Positions 5,782 to 13,976 of a stretch of 14,112 nt of DNA are shown in pieces (within the stretch, counting starts at the first letter, position 1; each line of letters opens with the position of its first letter). The DNA is from Clostridiales bacterium (lineage in GTDB: Bacteria; Bacillota; Clostridia; Lutisporales; Lutisporaceae), in assembly GCA_012522255.1 (NCBI GenBank), contig JAAYKT010000372.1, positions 1 to 14,112 on the forward strand, read 5' to 3'. Both the position numbers and the translations under genes were made by a program. The notes below the pieces were generated by a model. The model was not told the origin of the DNA. It saw only the letters and a program-made list of their open reading frames with translations, and searched no databases.

Positions 5782-7407
5782 TTGGCTGGCCAACAGAAGA
5801 AAGTAATAGATGGTTTATATCTTAAAAATATGTTTATTTCAGGTGCAAATAATTTAGAAAATAACAAAGAATTGGTTAACTCACTTAATGTTTTTCCGGT
5901 ACCTGACGGAGACACCGGAACAAATATGTCCCTTACCATGAATTCTGCCATTAAAGAAATAAATAACGCTAAAGATGACAACGTCTTTACCATAGCAGAA
6001 TTAGCTGCAAACGGTTCTCTTATGGGTGCAAGAGGAAATTCCGGGGTTATACTGTCTCAAATATTAAGAGGCTTTGCCAAAGCATTAAAAAAAGAAATGC
6101 AGATAAACAGCAAAACATTGGCAAATGCACTGATGGAAGGTTCAAAAACCGCATACAAAGCAGTTATGAGGCCTACCGAAGGTACCATACTGACTGTTAT
6201 TAGAGAAAGTGCGGAACATGGCATAAAAATAGCCGATAAAACAACGGATTTATCATGCTTTTTAGAAGAAGTCGTCAATCAGGCAAATAGGACTTTGGAT
6301 AAAACCCCTGATATGCTGCCCGTATTAAAACAGGCAAATGTAGTAGATGCAGGCGGAAAAGGTTTAGTGAATATTTTTAACGGTATGCTATTTTATCTAA
6401 ATACAAACAGGATAATACAAGTGACGGATAAAACAACTCAAATAGAAACCATTGACGAAATAACAAAATCCGAAACGGAAGACATTGAATTTGGTTATTG
6501 TACTGAATTTTTTATTAAAGGGAAGTCAATGAATCATGAATTTTTTAAAAATTCCATTACAAGCATGGGTGATTCTTTGATAGTTGTCGGGGATGAAAAT
6601 TTAATAAAAGTCCATATTCATACAAACAGTCCGGGGCTTGTGCTTGAGAAGGCAATAGAATTGGGGCGTTTGTCAAGTATTAAAATAGATAACATGAGGG
6701 AACAACATAGGGAAACACTTATACATGATGAAGACAAATTAAGTTGTAAGAAAAAGATCGGCATTGTTGCAGTTGCAGTGGGCTCTGGAATAACAAGTAT
6801 TTTTAAGGACTTGGGAGCTGATGAAGTTATTGAAGGTGGACAAACTATGAATCCAAGTACAGAAGATATTTTAAGCAGTATAAACAAGGTTAATGCAGAT
6901 GATATTATTATTTTACCTAATAATGGTAATATAATACTTGCGGCTAAACAAGTGAAATATTTGACTTCAAAAAATATTTTGGTTGCACAAACAAAAACAA
7001 TACCTCAAGGTGTGGCTGCAATTATGGCTGTCGATCAGGATAGGACTTTAAGTGAGAATGAGTTGAAAATTCAACATGCGATAAATGATGTAAAGACCGG
7101 GCTTATAACATATGCCGTGAGGAATTCTAATTTTAATGGTGTTGATATAGAAGAAGGAAATATTATAGGTTTAATTGAAAATGAAATTGAATCTGTTGGC
7201 AGTGATATAACTGAAGTTGTTAACAAAGCAATGGATCTGATGGTGGATGAGGATTCTTCCCTCATAACCTTGTATTATGGAGATGAGGTTGATCCAAAGG
7301 AAGCGGAAATTTTATTTAAAGACATAAAAGAAAAATATTGCGATTGCGATGTGGAGTTGCATTTTGGAGGTCAGCAATTATATTACTATATTATATCAGT
7401 TGAGTAA
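5782..7407 (+). CDS. fakA: Fatty acid kinase ATP-binding subunit FakA (YloV, DAK2 domain)
   Basis: FakA phosphorylates fatty acids held by a FakB partner, feeding exogenous acyl chains into phospholipid synthesis. The N-terminal Dak2 kinase domain (about 1-200) contains LNVFPVPDGDTGTNMSLTM, with metal-binding aspartates in DGDTGTNM (42-49), then GARGNSG (82-88) and DAGGKGL. A middle domain includes the GYCTEFF and VHIHTNSPG segments. A C-terminal DegV-like domain includes GGQTMNPSTED and ends with the family motif HFGGQQLYYYIISVE. The start is taken at TTG 5782 because AAGGAGG (5767-5773) lies 8 nt upstream and the product then matches family length (541 aa). An in-frame ATG at 5737 would overlap yloU and add 15 residues without family support. 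No fakB gene is in the window; it is usually unlinked. Confidence 0.93.
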   Translation: MAGQQKKVIDGLYLKNMFISGANNLENNKELVNSLNVFPVPDGDTGTNMSLTMNSAIKEINNAKDDNVFTIAELAANGSLMGARGNSGVILSQILRGFAKALKKEMQINSKTLANALMEGSKTAYKAVMRPTEGTILTVIRESAEHGIKIADKTTDLSCFLEEVVNQANRTLDKTPDMLPVLKQANVVDAGGKGLVNIFNGMLFYLNTNRIIQVTDKTTQIETIDEITKSETEDIEFGYCTEFFIKGKSMNHEFFKNSITSMGDSLIVVGDENLIKVHIHTNSPGLVLEKAIELGRLSSIKIDNMREQHRETLIHDEDKLSCKKKIGIVAVAVGSGITSIFKDLGADEVIEGGQTMNPSTEDILSSINKVNADDIIILPNNGNIILAAKQVKYLTSKNILVAQTKTIPQGVAAIMAVDQDRTLSENELKIQHAINDVKTGLITYAVRNSNFNGVDIEEGNIIGLIENEIESVGSDITEVVNKAMDLMVDEDSSLITLYYGDEVDPKEAEILFKDIKEKYCDCDVELHFGGQQLYYYIISVE

Positions 7408-7421
7408 TACGAGGATGTTTT

Positions 7422-9485
7422 ATGGATTGTTTGTCAGAGAATATACAAGTATTGAAGGGTATAGGAGAATATAAAGCAAAACTCTATGCTAATTTAGGCA
7501 TATACACGATTTATGATATGCTATATCATTTTCCTAAAGGTTATAAAGATAAATCGCAAATTATTAAAATCGGTTCAATAATACCGGACATTACATGCAA
7601 TTTTATAGGGACTATAGATTCCGGGCCCTTAGAAATGCGAAGCAAGAGAGGCACAATAATAACCAAATATATTGTCAAAGATGAAACAGGTTCCATAGGG
7701 ATTATATTTTATAATAATAGATTTGCCAAGTTGCTGTTTAAACACGGTGAAAAAGTTGTTTTCTCAGGAAAATCCGTATTTATTAATAATGTCGTCCAAA
7801 TAGAGGTCCCTGAATACGAAAAGGTGAACAATAATGCCATACATACCATGAGAATTGTACCTGAATATTCCCTAACCAAAGGCATTAGTCAAAAAGAAAT
7901 GAGAAACTCCGTGTATAAGGCATTAAATTTTGTGAAAAACAAAATCACTGATTTGTTTCCTGCTGATTTCAGAGAAAAATATAATCTGTCCGAAATAAAT
8001 TTTTCAATAAGAAGCATTCATTTTCCTAATTCAAAACATGATTTGCAGCTTGCAAAAAGGAGACTTAAATTTGAAGAAATTTTTATGGTTCAAACTGCAC
8101 TTTTACATATAAAGGGAACAAAGGAAATAGAACAGGGAATCGCTTTTAAAGAAAGAGAGTCTGTATATGATTATTTAAAAAAACTTCCTTTTGAGCTGAC
8201 AAAGGCGCAACAAAGGGTGCTGGATGAGATCATAAATGATATGGAAAAAGCTAAGCCGATGAACAGACTCATTCAAGGAGATGTGGGTTCAGGTAAAACT
8301 GTAATCGGATTTTTAGCAATGTTGAATTGTGTAAAAAGCGGCTTTCAATGTGCTATGATGGCCCCAACGGAGATACTGGCGGTTCAACATTTTAATACTA
8401 TAAAAAACTTTATAAAGATGGGACAACTCAGTATAAAGGTTGGATTGATTACGGGAAGCCAATCATTGAAGAATAAAAAAGAAATATACGAGAATATTAA
8501 AAATGGTTCCATTGATATTACAATAGGAACTCATTCACTTTTAAATGAAAATTTAGTTTTTAAAAATCTTAGTTTGGTTATAACTGATGAACAACATAGA
8601 TTTGGTGTCATGCAAAGAGGTTCATTAAAATCAAAAGGCAATAATCTGGATACAATTGTAATGTCTGCAACTCCGATACCCAGGACACTGTCTTTGGTAT
8701 TATACGGTGATTTGGATATCTCGGTAATAGATGAACTTCCTCCAAACAGAAAAGCTGTTGCCACTTATTATATAGGATCGGATAAAAAAGATAGATTGTT
8801 TAAATTCATCAAAAATTTGATTGATGAAGGAAGACAGGCTTTTTTTGTTTGTCCGCTGGTAGAAGAAAGCGAAAAACTTGAACTTTTATCTGCTAAACAA
8901 TATCATGATTTTTTACGAACAAATTTTTTCAGGAAGTACAAAATAGGTCTGATTTATGGTAAAATGAAAAATGACGAAAAAGATAAAGTTATGAAAAGTT
9001 TTATAAACGGAAAAACTAATATTATTGTTTCAACAACAGTTATTGAAGTAGGCATAAACATTCCAAATGCTACTGTTATGGTTATTGAAAATGCAGAAAG
9101 ATTTGGACTTGCACAGTTGCATCAATTAAGGGGCCGGGTTGGAAGAGGAGAATTTCAGTCTTATTGTATACTTATATCTGATACAAAGTCAGGATTAGCT
9201 AAAGATAGGCTTAAATTCATGGCAAAAACAAATGATGGTTTTGAATTGGCAGAAAAAGATTTGGAGTTAAGAGGAAGCGGCGAAATCCTCGGAATCAAGC
9301 AACATGGGCTTCCCGAATTCAAAATTTTGGATATATTTAGGGATTATGAAATTATAAGTGATTCAAAAAAAGCTGTTGATTTTATATATAAAAAAGATTT
9401 GCTAAAGGATGAAACCTATAACAAGATGATTAATCATCTTCTTAATAGATTTGAAAAAAGGCTTTCTGATATAGCACTTAATTAG
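7422..9485 (+). CDS. recG: ATP-dependent DNA helicase RecG
   Basis: Double-strand DNA translocase that remodels stalled replication forks and Holliday junctions. The 687-residue protein has an N-terminal helical and OB wedge region (about 1-240, starting with the LKGIGEYKAKLYANLGI motif) and two helicase lobes. Helicase motifs are complete: LTKAQQRVLDEI (259-270), Walker A GDVGSGKT (286-293), APTEILAVQH (314-323), DEQH (389-392), SATPIPRT (415-422), STTVIEVGINIPNA (537-550) and QLRGRVGRG (568-576). The C-terminal signature DLELRGSGEILGIKQHG follows. Length is typical. The ATG lies 14 nt after fakA behind a modest GAGG. It ends in TAG, showing that amber is a normal stop codon in this genome. 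Confidence 0.97.
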   Translation: MDCLSENIQVLKGIGEYKAKLYANLGIYTIYDMLYHFPKGYKDKSQIIKIGSIIPDITCNFIGTIDSGPLEMRSKRGTIITKYIVKDETGSIGIIFYNNRFAKLLFKHGEKVVFSGKSVFINNVVQIEVPEYEKVNNNAIHTMRIVPEYSLTKGISQKEMRNSVYKALNFVKNKITDLFPADFREKYNLSEINFSIRSIHFPNSKHDLQLAKRRLKFEEIFMVQTALLHIKGTKEIEQGIAFKERESVYDYLKKLPFELTKAQQRVLDEIINDMEKAKPMNRLIQGDVGSGKTVIGFLAMLNCVKSGFQCAMMAPTEILAVQHFNTIKNFIKMGQLSIKVGLITGSQSLKNKKEIYENIKNGSIDITIGTHSLLNENLVFKNLSLVITDEQHRFGVMQRGSLKSKGNNLDTIVMSATPIPRTLSLVLYGDLDISVIDELPPNRKAVATYYIGSDKKDRLFKFIKNLIDEGRQAFFVCPLVEESEKLELLSAKQYHDFLRTNFFRKYKIGLIYGKMKNDEKDKVMKSFINGKTNIIVSTTVIEVGINIPNATVMVIENAERFGLAQLHQLRGRVGRGEFQSYCILISDTKSGLAKDRLKFMAKTNDGFELAEKDLELRGSGEILGIKQHGLPEFKILDIFRDYEIISDSKKAVDFIYKKDLLKDETYNKMINHLLNRFEKRLSDIALN

Positions 9486-9496
9486 TACATAGTTAA

Positions 9497-9521
9497 ATAC
9501 CGGTGAGCTTTTCACCGGTAT
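9497..9521 (+). other. Perfect 10-bp hairpin after recG without a U-tract
   Basis: ATACCGGTGA (9497-9506) and TCACCGGTAT (9512-9521) are exact inverted copies around a 5-nt loop, 11 nt after the recG stop. A purine-rich run (AGGGAGAGGAG) follows rather than Ts, so it is not a canonical terminator. It could be a processing or mRNA-stability site between recG and the downstream genes. Confidence 0.6.
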
Positions 9522-9522
9522 A

Positions 9523-9624
9523 GGGAGAGGAGAAATTGAAGGAAGAGCTCTATGGGGGAAATATAGTATATTACTACTATCCCTGCTTATAGCCTTTGCA
9601 GTTAGAAGTTTTTTATACAATTAA
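9523..9624 (+). other. Possible short relic resembling a signal peptidase I N-terminus
   Basis: Between recG and rsmD one frame reads GRALWGKYSILLLSL followed by LIAFAVRSFLYN and then TAA. The hydrophobic helix ending in a V-R-S-F-L-Y pattern resembles the N-terminal anchor of type I signal peptidases (hydrophobic helix then R-T-F). This frame has no start codon; a purine-rich ribosome-like site (GGGAGAGGAG) instead precedes a TTG in another frame that gives only 18 codons. If real, it is a remnant; chance is a serious alternative. Confidence 0.2.
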
Positions 9625-9667
9625 AACTTTCAATTAAATTTGATAATTTTTCTAAGGAGATTTTTTC

Positions 9668-10201
9668 TTGAGGATTATTGCCCGTGTGTCCAAAGGAAGG
9701 ACATTGAAAAAGATAGACACAGATGGCATTACGCCGACTTTTGATAGGGTTTAGGAGGCTTTATTCAGTATATTGGGTGATAATGTTATCAATTCTAAAT
9801 TTCTGGACTTATTTTCCGGATGCGGTAGTATAGGCATAGAAGCTTATAGCAGAGGAGCAGCCGAGGTTATTTTTGTAGATGCAAGCATAAAAAGTATAGA
9901 AATATTAAATAGCAATATAAGAAAAATTGGTATAGAAAAATATATTGAGATAGTCAACATGAATTATAAAAATGCTATCTGTAAATTAGCCGATAGGGGA
10001 AAAAAGTTTGATATAATATTTGCTGATCCCCCTTATAAAAGTAATATTTATTTTGATATTCTTAGAATGATTGACCATAAAAACATACTTACAAAAAACG
10101 GGATAGTTGTTATAGAACAAGATTCAAAAGAACCGGAAAGCTATATTAATGGTTATTTAAAATTAATTAAAAAAAAGATCTATGGTAACAGTCAATTATA
10201 G
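9668..10201 (+). pseudogene. rsmD: rsmD (16S rRNA G966 N2-methyltransferase), interrupted by in-frame TAG
   Basis: Intact homologues methylate guanine 966 of 16S rRNA using S-adenosylmethionine. From the TTG at 9668 (AAGGAGA at 9654-9660, 7 nt upstream) the frame reads MRIIARVSKGRTL, then ITPTFDRV, then TAG (9752-9754, codon 29), then EALFSILGDN. This matches the family N-terminus except that the conserved lysine of D-R-V-K-E-A-L-F is replaced by amber. The rest is in frame: SAM-binding FLDLFSGCGSIGIEAYSRG, then IIFADPPY with the catalytic DPPY. It stops at a second TAG (10199-10201) right after IYGNSQL, where relatives usually continue with about S-F-Y. The conserved I-S-G and T-R-P-T residues read I-A-R and I-T-P-T, which supports decay. 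Internal starts could give a core of about 142 residues, from TTG 9773. A sequencing error or a suppressed stop are the alternatives. Confidence 0.8.
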
Positions 10202-10238
10202 TTCTATACAGTTAACGAAGATAACAAGGAGGATGAAG

Positions 10239-10721
10239 ATGAGGATATGCGTATATCCGGGAAGTTTTGACCCGATAACAAACGGACATCTTGATATCAT
10301 AGAAAGGGCATCTTATTTGTTTGACAAGCTTATTGTCGGAGTATTGATAAATACAAGTAAATCTCCATTATTCACTGTAGAAGAACGAATTAACCTTATA
10401 AAAGAAAGTTGTTCACATATAAAAAATGTAGAAGTAGATAGTTTTGAAGGACTTTTAATTGATTTTATGAAGAAAAAGAAGGCTACAACGATTATAAAAG
10501 GTTTAAGAGCCGTCTCAGATTTTGAATATGAATTTCAAATGGCCTTAATGAATAGAAAGCTAAGTTCAGAAATAGAAACAATCTTTATGATGACAAACAG
10601 TAAATACTCATATCTAAGTTCCAGCCTTGTAAAAGAAGTCGCCAGGTTTGGCGGTTGCGTAAAAGGACTTATTCCTGGTAAAGTAGAAAATGAAATTAAA
10701 AGGAAATATAATAGGGGGTAA
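10239..10721 (+). CDS. coaD: Phosphopantetheine adenylyltransferase
   Basis: Catalyses the reversible transfer of AMP from ATP to 4'-phosphopantetheine, the penultimate step of coenzyme A synthesis. The 160-residue protein begins MRICVYPGSFDPITNGH, containing the nucleotidyltransferase TxGH motif (14-17). It continues with KGLRAVSDFEYE (88-99) and the ISSSxVK-type motif SYLSSSLVKE (124-133). The ATG at 10239 is chosen because AAGGAGG (10226-10232) is 6 nt upstream and the product then has exactly the usual family length. Upstream in-frame ATGs lie on or before the ribosome site. It starts 37 nt after the end of the rsmD frame and ends 4 nt before the next gene. The rsmD-coaD pairing is widely conserved. 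Confidence 0.96.
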   Translation: MRICVYPGSFDPITNGHLDIIERASYLFDKLIVGVLINTSKSPLFTVEERINLIKESCSHIKNVEVDSFEGLLIDFMKKKKATTIIKGLRAVSDFEYEFQMALMNRKLSSEIETIFMMTNSKYSYLSSSLVKEVARFGGCVKGLIPGKVENEIKRKYNRG

Positions 10722-10725
10722 TGTA

Positions 10726-11262
10726 ATGGAGGTACTTTTATTACTTGATGCTCTTGAAAACATAATTGATAAAGCAGCTAACCTACCTTTATCAACAAAG
10801 GTAATAGTTAACAAGGAAGAATTACTTGAAATCATAAGTGATGTTAGAATAAAAATGCCTGATGAATTAAAACAAGCACAATGGATTAAGGAAGAAAGAC
10901 AAAAAATATTAATCGAAGCCAAAAAAGAAGCAGAAAATATCAAGAAAGAATGCGAAGAAAGACTGCAAAGCAGCATGGAAGATAGAAAAAAAATACTGGC
11001 TGATGCTCAAAAAGAAGCTGAAATGTATAAGATAGAAGCAGACAGAAGAATTAAAGACATGATAGATGAGAATGAAATTACTAAAAGGGCAACAGAACAA
11101 GCCAGAGAAATTATGCATTCTGCACAACAGGATGCTAAAAAAATAAGGTTAGGTTCAAAGGCTTATGCAGACGATTTACTCGCTGAATTAGGTACAAGAG
11201 TGGAAAATATCTCTATTATTATTAAAAATAATAGAGAGGAATTAAAAAACCGCAAAAGATAG
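10726..11262 (+). CDS. Coiled-coil protein of unknown function downstream of coaD
   Basis: A 178-residue soluble protein with no catalytic motif that I recognise. Residues 1-20 (MEVLLLLDALENIIDKA) and 21-45 form a short N-terminal segment with STKVIVNKEELLEIISDVR. Residues about 46-145 are a long charged alanine/lysine/glutamate-rich coiled coil with repeated EAKKEAE-type heptads. The end (145-178) reads KAYADDLLAELGTRVE, then a basic tail. Similar proteins next to coaD and ylbJ in Clostridia are often labelled 'ATPase' or compared with F-type ATPase subunit b or DivIVA, purely through coiled-coil similarity. The start is ATG 10726 behind AGGGGG (10713-10718), 7 nt upstream. The gap after coaD is 4 nt, so it is co-transcribed. 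The stop codon is TAG. It is the last gene of the operon; a scaffolding or division-linked role is only a guess. Confidence 0.8.
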   Translation: MEVLLLLDALENIIDKAANLPLSTKVIVNKEELLEIISDVRIKMPDELKQAQWIKEERQKILIEAKKEAENIKKECEERLQSSMEDRKKILADAQKEAEMYKIEADRRIKDMIDENEITKRATEQAREIMHSAQQDAKKIRLGSKAYADDLLAELGTRVENISIIIKNNREELKNRKR

Positions 11263-11335
11263 TTTGATAATTTTCTCTATGAGTATTGAAAACTCAATAA
11301 TTTGAAGATAAATCACAACTAGAACAATAGAATTT

Positions 11336-12514
11336 TTACATACTGCTTTCCTTAGATGTAATTTTTAATAAAACCGATAAAGTGAAAAAAAACAGTGATG
11401 CAGTTAAAAAAGCAATGGAAATTTTAAAAACATAAGAGGGTAACAAGCTGTTACTAAAAGGTTTCAATGTATTATCACTGAACACAGGAACAAATATGGA
11501 AAAGTGAAAAAAGAGTATTGAATAAAATGAAGCTATGATTCCTTGAAAAATCTTTATAAAAAGATACAAAGAGAAATCAATATCTGTGTCGTGTATTAAG
11601 CCTATAACCTGAGCATTAATTGAAATACCTCCAAAACCAATAAAAAAGCTTACTAATGCTAATTTTGCAATATATGGAATGCCAAGGGGGGCGCTTGCCT
11701 TTACCCCATTAGTGACTTCCAAAATACCGATGAAAAAGGCAGCAAAAATATCAGATCTTATTTTAGTTTTGGGCAAAAGCATGTTTATTGGGTCTGCTAT
11801 AATGCTTAAAAGCCCTGTTTGCAATATTATACCGGAAAAGACAGAAAAAATAATTATATAACCGCCAACCATTAGGATTAGATTTATTGAGTTCACTATT
11901 GAATCAGCTAATACTTGACCTAATGGTTTTGTATTCTCCTTAATACGTTTTGAAAATGCAGTAAAAGGATGTCTTCGGTATACTTTCCTGCTTTTAATAT
12001 CCCTTTTGTAGAATCTCATTAAAAAACCCATGCTAATAGCAGAGAGATAGTGGGAAAATAATAAAGTAGATGCTATGTAAGAGTTTTTTAGCATGCCTAT
12101 TGACACAGCGCCTATCACGAAAAGGGGACCCGAAGTACTGCATAGGTTTATCATTCTTTGACATTCAATCTTTGTGCATATATCTTTTTTTCTCAGGTCT
12201 GCTATCACTTTGGCACCGACAGGATATCCGGATGCAATACTCATTATAAATGCGAAAGCTCCTTCACCCGGGATATTAAATAAAAAATTCATAATAGGTT
12301 GAAAGACATCGCCAATAAGATTTATTACTCCAAGACCGATTAATATCTCAACACATATAAAAAATGGTAAGAGCGCAGGACAAACTGTGCTATACCAAAG
12401 ATTTAAACCATCTAATGAAGATGTAAAAGCCGTTTTTGGATAAATTATAATACATATGGCAAGCGCTAAAAAAATAAAGGGGCTTATAAAACCGGAAATA
12501 TTGTTTTTTTTCAT
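11336..12514 (-). CDS. ylbJ: Sporulation integral membrane protein YlbJ
   Basis: Polytopic membrane protein of the nucleoside-recognition/gate superfamily, required for proper spore formation in Bacillus; what it transports is unknown. The 392 residues contain about eight hydrophobic helices. Family-typical segments include CPALLPFFICVEILIGLGV, ASGYPVGAKVIADL, RMINLCSTSGPLFVIGAV and, in the C-terminal half, GILEVTNG and FGGISINAQ. The start is placed at ATG 12514 (MKKNNISGF). A TTG at 12526 would add four residues but has no ribosome site, whereas a TTGAGTGA stretch lies just before the ATG. It runs convergently to the coaD operon and about 110 nt downstream of tmcAL on the same strand. No clear terminator separates it from the coiled-coil gene. 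Its presence is the best evidence in the window for a spore former. Confidence 0.93.
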   Translation of the reverse strand: MKKNNISGFISPFIFLALAICIIIYPKTAFTSSLDGLNLWYSTVCPALLPFFICVEILIGLGVINLIGDVFQPIMNFLFNIPGEGAFAFIMSIASGYPVGAKVIADLRKKDICTKIECQRMINLCSTSGPLFVIGAVSIGMLKNSYIASTLLFSHYLSAISMGFLMRFYKRDIKSRKVYRRHPFTAFSKRIKENTKPLGQVLADSIVNSINLILMVGGYIIIFSVFSGIILQTGLLSIIADPINMLLPKTKIRSDIFAAFFIGILEVTNGVKASAPLGIPYIAKLALVSFFIGFGGISINAQVIGLIHDTDIDFSLYLFIKIFQGIIASFYSILFFHFSIFVPVFSDNTLKPFSNSLLPSYVFKISIAFLTASLFFFTLSVLLKITSKESSM

Positions 12515-12625
12515 ATCATCACTCAAAGATAAAAAGATATACTTTATATATTATATTTGAGCAATCTAATTCTATACATAATACTTTTATATCATTAGTT
12601 TTAACATAAAAATAAAATTCAAAAA

Positions 12626-13846
12626 TTAATCCATATAATTAGGTGATTTAAGATAATCCTGTTTTTGTAATTTACATTCGGGGTTCTTCTTGACTAAATT
12701 GTATATATCAGTGGCAAGAACATCCAATTCAAACATTCTGTTTAAGAACTTATCTTTGCTTTTAAAATCCGCCGCTTTATTGATTATAGGATAAGAAGAA
12801 TTTGCTTTTATTTTTTTCAGTAATACTCTGCCTTTTTTATTTAATGCTAAGACTCTAATATATACAATAGATTTACTGCTTTTAGAATGCAAAACATCAT
12901 CCTTTGTCATTCCCAGCAAGGTATAGCAAAGAATGCGCTGGAGGTATGTTCTTGTATATCGTTTCGTTTTAACACAGTCTATTAAATCATTTAAAGTTGT
13001 TGATGTGTTACTTTTAGCTTTTATTCTGTTTTCCAAACCTTCTTTTATATGTGGCAAAACAGCTAAGTCCCGTAAGCTTGATTTTCTTAATTGATAGAAA
13101 ATCAAATCCGAAAAATCCTCGATAAATATCGGGCTGCCTTGATACTTATAGCTTTGTGTCATTATGTCAAAGGTGCTTTTAGGAACCGCCTTTGAAAGTT
13201 TATCACTTAACCCATTTAGTTTGATCTCTTCTCTTATTGCAGTTGCACCGGAAATTGCACCGGTAAGGCAGGTATCATGATATTCATTGTTAATTCTTTT
13301 TATTGTTACGGGTTCGATATTACTTTTCAGTTTTCTTATAGCTTTTAAATATTCTAATCCCAAAATATTGTTTGGTTGGGCGATCTTCGCATCCGTAATG
13401 CTATTGATCGCATCACCAATGGCCTTTGAGTATGTAATGCCTTCCAATATATTTTTTTGAACATGATTTCTAAAATATTCAGGTTCGTTTATTAAAATAT
13501 TTGTGACTTTCATCAGTTCATCTATATCTCCGCTCTCACTTCCAAAACACAAATAATCAACTATTCCCAAAGAATTTAAAATTTTCACAGCGCCATAGGC
13601 GAAATTCTCGGCAGGTTGACATGAATAAATTACCGGCAGTTCAATGACCAAATCGACACCTTCCAAAATCGCCATCTTTGATCTTAACCATTTATCGAAA
13701 AGAGCCGGCTCTCCTCTTTGCAAAAAGTTTCCGCTCATTACTGATATAATACAATCGCTTCCGGTTATTTTTTTTGCCATATTGCAATTATATTTATGAC
13801 CGTTATGAAAAGGGTTGTATTCCGAAATAATTCCTGTTACACTCAT
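12626..13846 (-). CDS. tmcAL: tRNA(Met) cytidine acetate ligase TmcAL (YlbM)
   Basis: Uses ATP and acetate to make N4-acetylcytidine at the wobble position of elongator tRNA-Met, via an acetyl-adenylate. The 406-residue protein starts MSVTGIISEYNPFHNGH; the HxGH nucleotidyltransferase signature is H14-H17. It continues with VMSGNFLQRGEPAL (36-49), KWLRSKMAILEGVDLVIELP (52-71) and CFGSESGD (100-107). A second-half motif, SGATAIREEI, corresponds to the nucleotide-binding (S/T)xxxIR motif. Length is close to Bacillus YlbM. The ATG is at 13846; the upstream ribosome site (AAAGGAA) is modest and somewhat distant. It is transcribed toward ylbJ, the usual ylbM-ylbJ order. Function follows from the family characterisation in Bacillus. 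Confidence 0.93.
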   Translation of the reverse strand: MSVTGIISEYNPFHNGHKYNCNMAKKITGSDCIISVMSGNFLQRGEPALFDKWLRSKMAILEGVDLVIELPVIYSCQPAENFAYGAVKILNSLGIVDYLCFGSESGDIDELMKVTNILINEPEYFRNHVQKNILEGITYSKAIGDAINSITDAKIAQPNNILGLEYLKAIRKLKSNIEPVTIKRINNEYHDTCLTGAISGATAIREEIKLNGLSDKLSKAVPKSTFDIMTQSYKYQGSPIFIEDFSDLIFYQLRKSSLRDLAVLPHIKEGLENRIKAKSNTSTTLNDLIDCVKTKRYTRTYLQRILCYTLLGMTKDDVLHSKSSKSIVYIRVLALNKKGRVLLKKIKANSSYPIINKAADFKSKDKFLNRMFELDVLATDIYNLVKKNPECKLQKQDYLKSPNYMD

Positions 13847-13899
13847 TATTGGATAATTCCTTTATAAACAAATTTTAGCTGCATTAAATCTATAACAAT

Positions 13900-13927
13900 A
13901 GTATATCAAAAATTTTATAGTGTAAAA
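13900..13927 (-). promoter_or_regulatory. Candidate promoter of tmcAL
   Basis: On the minus strand TTTTAC (13927-13922) and TATACT (13905-13900) are separated by 16 nt, about 54 nt upstream of the tmcAL ATG. The -10 is good and the -35 is weak; in such AT-rich DNA this is a tentative call. Confidence 0.3.
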
Positions 13928-13940
13928 TTAAAAATATAAA

Positions 13941-13976
13941 AAGGAGGAAAAAGTATTTTTGTATAGAAAAATATAA
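13941..13976 (+). other. Orphan ribosome-binding site with a five-codon frame
   Basis: AAGGAGG (13941-13947) is a full-strength ribosome site on the plus strand. It is followed 11 nt later by TTG and only four further sense codons before TAA (MYRKI). No longer frame uses it. It could be a leader peptide, the start of a decayed gene or chance. The remaining bases to the window end, including an ATG at 14081 that stays open for 10 codons, carry no supported gene. Confidence 0.3.

Noticed and set aside
10182..10238. Upstream ATGs as the coaD start
   Set aside because: They would place unrelated residues before the conserved MRICVYPGSFDP start; the AAGGAGG at 10226-10232 points to ATG 10239.
11284..11299. 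TATTGA / TCAATA hairpin between the coiled-coil gene and ylbJ as a bidirectional terminator
   Set aside because: Only 6 AT-rich base pairs and no T-tract on either strand; too weak to call.
11679..11861. 60-codon plus-strand frame within ylbJ
   Set aside because: Shadow of the ylbJ coding sequence on the other strand, with no independent support.
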